Source of the DNA: JBAYHA01 sp964605975
GTDB taxonomy: Bacteria; Patescibacteriota; Patescibacteriia; UBA11705; JABHMO01
Direction of reading: 5' to 3'
Length of the DNA stretch: 10,493 nt
Assembly (NCBI GenBank): GCA_964605975.1
Contig: CAZSER010000026.1
Span: 1-10,493 of the forward strand
Shown here: positions 6,286 through 10,493 of the stretch, one piece after another
How the letters are laid out: every line of letters starts with the position of its first letter
How positions within the stretch are numbered: the stretch's first letter is position 1
Made by a program: the position numbers and the translations under genes
Notes under the pieces: generated by a model
What the model was told of the DNA's origin: nothing
Seen by the model: the letters and a program-made list of their open reading frames with translations, nothing else
Databases searched by the model: none

Positions 6286-6367
6286 GGATTTTTTAAAAAC
6301 CTAATTCTTTTAAATGTTTTTTTATAATTTATAAAAATCAAGGGAGTTAATATCATTGGGGGGGCAA

Positions 6368-6395
6368 AAATAAAAAGATCATTATCTTTGTTTTT
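6368..6395. terminator. Possible bidirectional A/T-rich terminator between dus and the pilin-like gene
   Basis: AAAGAT (6374-6379) pairs with ATCTTT (6384-6389) around CATT. The stem extends outward through 6368-6372 and 6391-6395 with two mismatches. U-rich tails exist on both strands. The stem is weak, but it sits between the dus stop (6285) and the convergent stop (6409). A separate all-A/T hairpin lies at 6319-6337. Seven G in a row (6358-6364) precede it. Confidence 0.45.
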
Positions 6396-6408
6396 AAAAT
6401 AAAAACCA

Positions 6409-6870
6409 TTAATAACTAATTGAAATTTCCTCATAAATTTCTGGAGCGCAAGCGCCAACAATAAATTCGTCATTATTTTTTTTTGACAGATAATAAAAGC
6501 TTTTTTCTTTAGAACCAAATTTAGGATCTTGTGGTTGGTGATTTAAGTATCCAGAAATTATCAAGGGCGATAGGTCTAGACAGGTTGAGTTTGTTTTTTG
6601 TTGCGGGCAGTTTTCGGGAGGTGTTTTTTCGCAGGTGCCAATTAAATAAAAATTATTATCTGGCAGATTTTTTAAAAATGAATTATCAAGTTTTTTGTTA
6701 TAAATTTTTATTGCCGAACTTAAATTTTCGAGATCATGCCATCTTTTAATATCGCGAGAAGTTTTTAATCTAGTAACGGGATCTATAACTATTTCAAAAA
6801 TTAAAACAGTAATAATTATAATTACCAAAACTATTAGCAGGTTCAAAAAGTTTAAATTTTTTTTGGACAT
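6409..6870 (-). CDS. Pilin-like (pseudopilin) membrane protein without a prepilin-peptidase motif
   Basis: 153 residues. One hydrophobic N-terminal helix (about 9-29) is followed by RLKTSRDIKRWHDLENLSSA and IKIY, the pattern of the amphipathic alpha1 helix of type IV pilins and PulG-type pseudopilins. The C-terminal end has PQDPKFGS, a YYLS strand and a VGACAPE strand, also typical of that group. Cysteines at 80, 88, 97 and 141 could form disulfides outside the membrane. The usual cleavage motif (Gly before FTLIE, with Glu5) is missing: the aligned residues are NLNFLN, with Asn where Gly and Glu should be. It may therefore stay unprocessed and membrane-anchored. It diverges from a PilX-like gene at 6987, which supports a role in the pilus or envelope. 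There is no Shine-Dalgarno site. Confidence 0.75.
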   Translation of the reverse strand: MSKKNLNFLNLLIVLVIIIITVLIFEIVIDPVTRLKTSRDIKRWHDLENLSSAIKIYNKKLDNSFLKNLPDNNFYLIGTCEKTPPENCPQQKTNSTCLDLSPLIISGYLNHQPQDPKFGSKEKSFYYLSKKNNDEFIVGACAPEIYEEISISY

Positions 6871-6898
6871 AAAGTTTGATCGTTTTTAGCTCAAATTT

Positions 6899-6927
6899 AT
6901 TTTAACATTTCCCAACTTTATTGTTAA
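6899..6927 (-). promoter_or_regulatory. Promoter for the pilin-like gene
   Basis: On the minus strand, TTAACA (6927-6922), a 17-base spacer ending in TGT, and TAAAAT (6904-6899). Both boxes differ from consensus by one base and an extended TGn is present. The predicted start near 6892 leaves a leader of about 21 bases. Confidence 0.75.
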
Positions 6928-6946
6928 AAGGTGGGGTAATTGCCAT

Positions 6947-6974
6947 TTGAAATTTTTTCTTTGTTTGGTATATT
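6947..6974 (+). promoter_or_regulatory. Promoter for the PilX-like gene, nearly leaderless
   Basis: TTGAAA (6947-6952), a 16-base spacer ending in TGG, and TATATT (6969-6974). The predicted start near 6981 is only about 6 bases before the ATG at 6987. Confidence 0.7.
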
Positions 6975-6986
6975 GGAATTAAAGAT

Positions 6987-7382
6987 ATGAGTATCAAAAG
7001 AAAAGGAGAAAAAGGTCAGGTTGTTATTACCAGTATTTTGGTGGTCAGTTTTTTAATTTTGGTTGGGAATGTTTTTCTTTTTGGTAAACATTTAATTAAT
7101 AGAGAGAATGATCCGTTGATTTTGAGTAAAAATAGAAATAGGTTGTTATCAGAGTTGTGTTTGGAGCATGTTTTTCAGAGAATAAGAATTGCTAACGATT
7201 TTGTCGGTATTGGTAATTTATCTAAGGATTTAGGAGTGTGTTCTTATCAAGTTTTGGCAGATAAAGAAAAGGGTAAAGTTGTTAAAATAAGCGTAATTTC
7301 AGGAGAAATAAGTAAAAGAATGGTAGTGGTTTTAGAAGAAACAACTCCAATGATAAAGATCAGTTCTTGGACGGAGGAGTAA
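6987..7382 (+). CDS. PilX-like or minor-pilin-like membrane protein
   Basis: 131 residues. A short basic N-terminus (MSIKRKGEKGQ) is followed by one hydrophobic helix (about 12-33), as in PilX and other pilus-assembly proteins that begin with a GQ or RGQ motif. The extracytoplasmic part has LCLEHVFQRIRI with Cys58, then GVCSYQV with Cys85, a likely disulfide pair, and ends in ISSWTEE. I recall this Cys-containing helix, GxCxYxV strand and SSW tail as a common plan in small pilus-associated proteins of Candidate Phyla Radiation genomes, so the assignment is by pattern only. It is divergent from the pilin-like gene at 6409-6870 with paired promoters. There is no Shine-Dalgarno site and the leader is very short. 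Confidence 0.7.
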   Translation: MSIKRKGEKGQVVITSILVVSFLILVGNVFLFGKHLINRENDPLILSKNRNRLLSELCLEHVFQRIRIANDFVGIGNLSKDLGVCSYQVLADKEKGKVVKISVISGEISKRMVVVLEETTPMIKISSWTEE

Positions 7383-7415
7383 TTTGTGTAGGGGCTTTTT
7401 ATTTGTTTCTTTTTG

Positions 7416-7429
7416 TGTTATGATATAAG
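7416..7429 (+). promoter_or_regulatory. Extended -10 region for the 7477-8001 gene
   Basis: Two overlapping extended -10 candidates: TGTTATGAT (7416-7424) and TGATATAAG (7421-7429). Each hexamer is one base from TATAAT. No good -35 is visible. The leader would be about 40-45 bases. Confidence 0.5.
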
Positions 7430-7476
7430 TATAAAAGTTTATAAAAAATCAATCCCAAATAGCTAAATAAAAAGTT

Positions 7477-8001
7477 ATGGCTGATGATAAAAAGAATTTA
7501 GAAAATATTGTTTTTGAAAATGAAATTGCTAAGGACAGCGCTAGTCTCGATAATTTTGATAAAGCTATCAGTAAGGTTTTGGATATTGAGAAGGAAGAGG
7601 AAGGAGAGTTAGAACCTGATAAATTTTCAATAGAAAAAGCTCCCAAAACAGGTAATTTTAATACTACGACGGCCCAAACTACGCCATTAAATAATCAAGT
7701 AATTTCTACTTTTTCCGAAAAAAGCGAACAGTTGGTTAGGATAGAAAAAATTTTGGCCAAAGATTTAGAACTTATTTATAAGGATCTCCCCGAAAGTCGT
7801 CGTTTGGAGTTTAAGCATGAAGGTGAATTGACGGCAAGGAAAATCGATAAAATTTTGAATGCGACAAAGGTTAATGTTTCCAAAATTTTAAAATTGATAG
7901 TTCGTTGGTTAAAGATGATTCCCGGGGTTAATAAGTTTTTTTTGGAACAGTCAGCCAAAATAAAAGTTGATGATTTGTTGAGAGTAAAAAGAGATCGATA
8001 G
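7477..8001 (+). CDS. Uncharacterised protein with acidic N-terminus and basic helical C-terminus
   Basis: 174 residues, no signal peptide and no true membrane span. Residues 1-60 are acidic and probably disordered (EKEEEGELEPD at about 38-48). A T/N-rich linker (60-75) leads to a helical domain (about 78-174) with KILAKDLELIYKDLPESRR, GELTARKIDKIL and a strongly amphipathic stretch KILKLIVRWLKMIPGVNKFF (about 136-155), ending in basic KRDR. I recall similar proteins, with a LPGE/TAxKI segment and an IPGxNKFFLEQ motif, as conserved but unnamed in Candidate Phyla Radiation genomes. Function is unknown. The amphipathic helix might contact the inner face of the membrane. It has its own promoter region and a terminator, so it is probably not cotranscribed with mreB. 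There is no Shine-Dalgarno site. Confidence 0.8.
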   Translation: MADDKKNLENIVFENEIAKDSASLDNFDKAISKVLDIEKEEEGELEPDKFSIEKAPKTGNFNTTTAQTTPLNNQVISTFSEKSEQLVRIEKILAKDLELIYKDLPESRRLEFKHEGELTARKIDKILNATKVNVSKILKLIVRWLKMIPGVNKFFLEQSAKIKVDDLLRVKRDR

Positions 8002-8014
8002 TAAAAACAAAAAC

Positions 8015-8069
8015 AAAAATGGCATCTTGATAAAAGATTAAAAATAACTTTATGATGGCCATTTTTTTT
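8015..8069 (+). terminator. Intrinsic terminator after the 7477-8001 gene
   Basis: AAAAATGGCATC (8015-8026) pairs with GATGGCCATTTTT (8054-8066) with one bulged G, followed by more T. The loop of 27 bases is long and contains further possible pairing (ATAAAAG with CTTTAT). Confidence 0.7.
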
Positions 8070-8095
8070 GTTGATAAATATTTTTTCTTTAAAAT
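8068..8095 (+). promoter_or_regulatory. Weak promoter candidate for mreB
   Basis: TTGTTG (8068-8073), a 16-base spacer and TAAAAT (8090-8095), with a leader of about 8 bases. An alternative is TTGATA (8071-8076) with TAAAAA (8095-8100). Both place transcription within a few bases of the ATG at 8110. The region is so A/T-rich that chance matches are likely. Confidence 0.35.
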
Positions 8096-8109
8096 AAAAA
8101 AAATAAAAT

Positions 8110-9117
8110 ATGTTTATTCGTAAAATTGGTATTGATTTGGGAACAACCTATACTTTGGTTCATTTACCCAAAAAAGGTATTGTTATCAATGAACCATCAG
8201 TGGTGGCAATTTCTATCACTGACAAAAAAATCCTAGCCGTAGGAGATGAAGCCAAGGAGATGATCGGCAGAACTCCCGAGTCAATTATTGCTGTTCGACC
8301 TTTAAAAGATGGAGTAATTGCTGATTATAAAATTACTGAAGCCATGTTGCGTTATTTTATTAATAAGGCTTTGGGAGGAATAAAACTTTTTCGCCCTGAA
8401 GTTATGGTTGCCGTTCCGGCAGGAATAACTTCGGTGGAGAGAAGAGCAGTAATTGATGCAACTGTGGCTGCCGGAGCTCGTGCCGCTTATATTATCAAAG
8501 AGCCAATAGCGGCCGCTATTGGGGCGAATACCCCAATTGGCAGTGCTTCTGGGCATATGATTATTGATATTGGCGGTGGGACTTCGGAAATTGCCGTTAT
8601 TTCTTTGGGAGGGATTGTGACTTCTTCCTCAGTCAGAATTGGGGGTAATCGTTTTGATAACTCAATTTCTGATTATGTCAGAAGAAAATATAATTTGGCT
8701 ATTGGAGAGAGAACAGCAGAAGAAATTAAAATTGAGATTGGTTCGGCAATGTACTCCGAGGGGCCGGCTGTTTTGGATATTCGTGGCCGAGATATGATCT
8801 CAGGTTTACCAAAAACAATTACTATTAGTTCTAATGATGTGACCGAGGCTTTACAAAAAGATCTTCAAGGGATTGTTGAAGCCGTTAAAGATGTTTTGCA
8901 TAAAACTCCGCCAGAGCTGTCTGCTGATGTTATTGATAAAGGAATCATGATGTCTGGGGGAAGTAGTCTTTTGCGTAATTTTGATCAACTAATGAGTCGA
9001 GCTGTGGGAGTTCCTGTTTATATTGCGGATGAATCTTTGTTATGTGTTGCCAAGGGGACAGGAATAACTTTGGAAAATTTGGAATTATATAAGAGATCAA
9101 TTTTAGCAACAAAATAA
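8110..9117 (+). CDS. mreB: Rod-shape-determining protein MreB (bacterial actin)
   Basis: Forms ATP-dependent filaments on the inner membrane that guide peptidoglycan synthesis along the cell side wall. Actin-fold signatures are in place: phosphate-1 loop DLGTTYTLV (9-17), connecting motif with KEPIAAAIG (130-138), phosphate-2 loop DIGGGTSE (153-160) and adenosine-binding GIMMSGGSSLL (278-288). The length of 335 is typical. The first loop reads DLGTTYTLV where most MreB have DLGTANTLV. The N-terminus is MFIRKIGID, so membrane contact, if any, is by a short hydrophobic start. No mreC, mreD or rodA is visible downstream, so it is not in a standard mreBCD cluster here. There is no Shine-Dalgarno site. 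Confidence 0.95.
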   Translation: MFIRKIGIDLGTTYTLVHLPKKGIVINEPSVVAISITDKKILAVGDEAKEMIGRTPESIIAVRPLKDGVIADYKITEAMLRYFINKALGGIKLFRPEVMVAVPAGITSVERRAVIDATVAAGARAAYIIKEPIAAAIGANTPIGSASGHMIIDIGGGTSEIAVISLGGIVTSSSVRIGGNRFDNSISDYVRRKYNLAIGERTAEEIKIEIGSAMYSEGPAVLDIRGRDMISGLPKTITISSNDVTEALQKDLQGIVEAVKDVLHKTPPELSADVIDKGIMMSGGSSLLRNFDQLMSRAVGVPVYIADESLLCVAKGTGITLENLELYKRSILATK

Positions 9118-9208
9118 GAAAATAATTATTATGATATTTTTTAAATTATTTTAGAGTAGTCTGAAAATCAAAGATAAAAAGAATGTTATTTTTGAAAAAA
9201 GTTAAGTT

Positions 9209-10303
9209 ATGATTATTGGAATTGACGCTTCTCGCGCTAACAAAAAAACAAAAACCGGTGTGGAATGGTATGCGTATCATTTGATTCAAGAGTTTAAAAA
9301 AATAGATTCAGAAAATCATTACTTTTTGTATTCTAATGAAAGATTAAGTTTTGATTTAGGGAAATGTCCTGATAATTTTACTGAAAAAGTTCTTTCTTGG
9401 CCGTTTAAAAAATTTTGGACATTAGGGAGACTTTCTTGGGAAATGTTTTCTAAGAGAAAGCCAGAGGTTCTATTTGTTCCAGCTCACACTTTGCCGTTTT
9501 TTTCTGCCAAGAAAAAAACGGTTGTTACTATCCATGATATTGGATTTGAACATTTTCCTCACTTATATAATTGGTCGGCCAAAATTTATCACAAGTTTTC
9601 TATTCAAGTGATTAAAAGATTAGCTGACAAAATAATTACCGTTTCGGAATTCTGTAAAAATGATTTGGTGGAGAATTACAAAATTGATCCCAAAAAAATA
9701 GTTGTTATTTATAATGGTTATGATGAGCAAAATTTTTTTGTTCGTGAAAAGGCAACACCATTAGCTGAAAGTCCGTATGCTATTTTTGTTGGAAGATTGG
9801 AAGAGAAAAAAAATATAAGTCGGTTAGTAGAGGCTTTTGCTAATTACAAAAAAAAATCTAATAGCGATTTAAAACTGGTTTTGGTTGGATCCCGAGGGTT
9901 TGGGTTTGAAAAAATTCAACAGAAAATTATTGAAAACAACTTAACAACAGAAGTTATAATTACAGGCTGGTTGTCAACTGACAAATATGCGGAAGCTTTG
10001 TCCGGTGCCAAGTTCTTTATTTTTCCTTCATTATTTGAAGGGTTTGGCATTCCCATAATTGAAGCAATGGCTTGTGGTGTCCCGGTGGCTTGTTCTGGAA
10101 CAACTTCTTTGGCGGAAATTGCGGGAGATAGCGCTTTTACTTTTGATCCGCAAAGCATAGAGGAAATGAAGGGTGCTTTTGAAGTTCTAGAAAAGGATGA
10201 AAATTTGAGGGGTGAGTTAAAAGCTCGCGGGTTGATTAGAGCCAAGCAGTTTTCCTGGGGGAAATGTGCCAGAGAGACCTTACAAGTTTTATTGTCAAGG
10301 TAA
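9209..10303 (+). CDS. Glycosyltransferase family 4 (GT-B fold)
   Basis: Retaining glycosyltransferase that moves a sugar from a nucleotide-sugar donor to an envelope or polysaccharide acceptor; the exact donor and acceptor cannot be read. 364 residues, no membrane segment. The N-terminal Rossmann domain begins MIIGIDASRANKKTKTGVEWYA, where the glycine turn TGVE (16-19) and IHD (108-110) are typical. The hinge and donor-binding domain starts near 190 with FVGRLEEKKN (193-202). The EX7E signature is at Glu277 to Glu285 (FEGFGIPIIEAMACGVPV). The gap of about 90 bases to mreB has no good terminator, only an all-A/T hairpin (9119-9127 with 9144-9152), and no good promoter, so readthrough from mreB is possible. 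There is no Shine-Dalgarno site. The holB promoter -35 sits in its last codons. Confidence 0.92.
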   Translation: MIIGIDASRANKKTKTGVEWYAYHLIQEFKKIDSENHYFLYSNERLSFDLGKCPDNFTEKVLSWPFKKFWTLGRLSWEMFSKRKPEVLFVPAHTLPFFSAKKKTVVTIHDIGFEHFPHLYNWSAKIYHKFSIQVIKRLADKIITVSEFCKNDLVENYKIDPKKIVVIYNGYDEQNFFVREKATPLAESPYAIFVGRLEEKKNISRLVEAFANYKKKSNSDLKLVLVGSRGFGFEKIQQKIIENNLTTEVIITGWLSTDKYAEALSGAKFFIFPSLFEGFGIPIIEAMACGVPVACSGTTSLAEIAGDSAFTFDPQSIEEMKGAFEVLEKDENLRGELKARGLIRAKQFSWGKCARETLQVLLSR

Positions 10304-10320
10304 ATAAATTTTGCTAAAAT
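10292..10320 (+). promoter_or_regulatory. Promoter for holB, predicted leaderless
   Basis: TTGTCA (10292-10297), a 17-base spacer ending in TGC, and TAAAAT (10315-10320). Both boxes are one base from consensus and the -10 is extended. The start codon ATG (10327-10329) begins 7 bases after the -10, where transcription is expected to begin. The -35 lies inside the end of the glycosyltransferase gene. Confidence 0.75.
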
Positions 10321-10326
10321 ATAGGT

Positions 10327-10493
10327 ATGAAAGATAATTTTAATTGGTCAGTTATCGGTAATGATCGGGTTAAGAACTATCTACAAAGAAGTTTGTTAAA
10401 TAATGCGGTTGGTCAGGCTTATATTTTCTTTGGGCCCAAAGATATTGGCAAGAAAAATTTAGCGATGATTTTTGTTCAAACCTTACTTTGTTT
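10327..10493 (+). CDS. holB: DNA polymerase III delta' subunit, 5' part (cut by window edge)
   Basis: The first 55 residues of an AAA+ clamp-loader subunit, which helps load the sliding clamp on DNA at the replication fork. The start FNWSVIGNDRVKNYLQRSLL, then QAYIFFGPKDIGKKNLA and LLC, follows the DnaX/HolB pattern: W-x-V-I-G-N, a helix, then the A-Y-I/L-F strand running into the P-loop. The P-loop is GPKDIGKKNLA, with Lys where a functional Walker A has Thr or Ser, which fits delta' subunits that do not hydrolyse ATP and argues against dnaX. Later domains lie outside the window. It has its own promoter 7 bases upstream and no Shine-Dalgarno site. Confidence 0.8.
   Translation, partial: MKDNFNWSVIGNDRVKNYLQRSLLNNAVGQAYIFFGPKDIGKKNLAMIFVQTLLC

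Noticed and set aside
6358..6364. Run of seven G as a possible phase-variation tract
   Set aside because: It is outside any coding frame and beyond both stop codons, so slippage would not switch a gene. It does not lie in a promoter.
6219..6518. 99-residue minus-strand frame overlapping the ends of dus and the pilin-like gene
   Set aside because: It overlaps two better-supported genes in another frame, has low-complexity F/K/I content and no start signals.
9119..9152. All-A/T hairpin after mreB as a terminator
   Set aside because: The 9-bp stem contains no G or C and is expected often by chance in such A/T-rich sequence.
9916..10245. 109-residue minus-strand frame inside the glycosyltransferase
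   Set aside because: It lies opposite the conserved EX7E region and has no independent signals.
1..10493. CRISPR array, tRNA/rRNA genes, insertion sequences or toxin-antitoxin pairs
   Set aside because: No regularly spaced repeats, no cloverleaf or rRNA-like stretches, no transposase or recombinase motifs, and no overlapping small gene pair were seen.

Overview
The window looks like a piece of chromosome from a low-GC Candidate Phyla Radiation (Patescibacteria) bacterium, probably of the Parcubacteria side. This is inference. It rests on the strongly A/T-biased codons, the near absence of Shine-Dalgarno sites, short self-contained transcription units on both strands, secreted and pilin-like proteins of a style I associate with these phyla, and housekeeping genes scattered outside the usual operons. 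TGA is used as a stop (dus ends in TGA and TGG encodes Trp), which argues against the lineages that read TGA as glycine.

Layout, left to right: the 3' end of an unrecognised gene (2-145); an intergenic inverted repeat that resembles a REP doublet (176-273); dnaJ (365-1450) with a bidirectional terminator; a convergent anchored protein of unknown function (1484-1978, minus); a divergent promoter pair; a secreted fibre-like protein (2053-3246); cysS (3319-4707); a GC-rich, minus-strand small gene with its own promoter, strong Shine-Dalgarno site and terminator (4786-5208); dus, a tRNA-dihydrouridine synthase (5317-6285); a pilin-like protein (6409-6870, minus) divergent from a PilX-like membrane protein (6987-7382); an uncharacterised acidic/basic protein (7477-8001); mreB (8110-9117); a GT4 glycosyltransferase (9209-10303); and the 5' end of holB, the clamp-loader delta' subunit (10327 to the edge).

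The genes do not form one pathway. dnaJ, cysS, dus, mreB and holB are housekeeping genes for protein folding, tRNA charging, tRNA modification, cell shape and DNA replication. The rest are mostly envelope or surface genes. Nearly every gene seems to carry its own promoter, usually with an extended -10 (TGn before the hexamer) and a very short leader. holB appears to be transcribed from its own start codon (leaderless). The most unusual item is the 4786-5208 cassette. It differs from everything around it in GC (about 47% counted over 4801-5100, against roughly 30% nearby), in having a textbook Shine-Dalgarno site, and in being framed by its own promoter and terminator. Its product carries a residue pattern spaced exactly like the active site of prokaryotic S-adenosylmethionine decarboxylase (SpeD), although the overall match is weak. 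No tRNA, rRNA, CRISPR array, insertion sequence or transposase was seen, and no gene-free stretch exceeds 300 bases.
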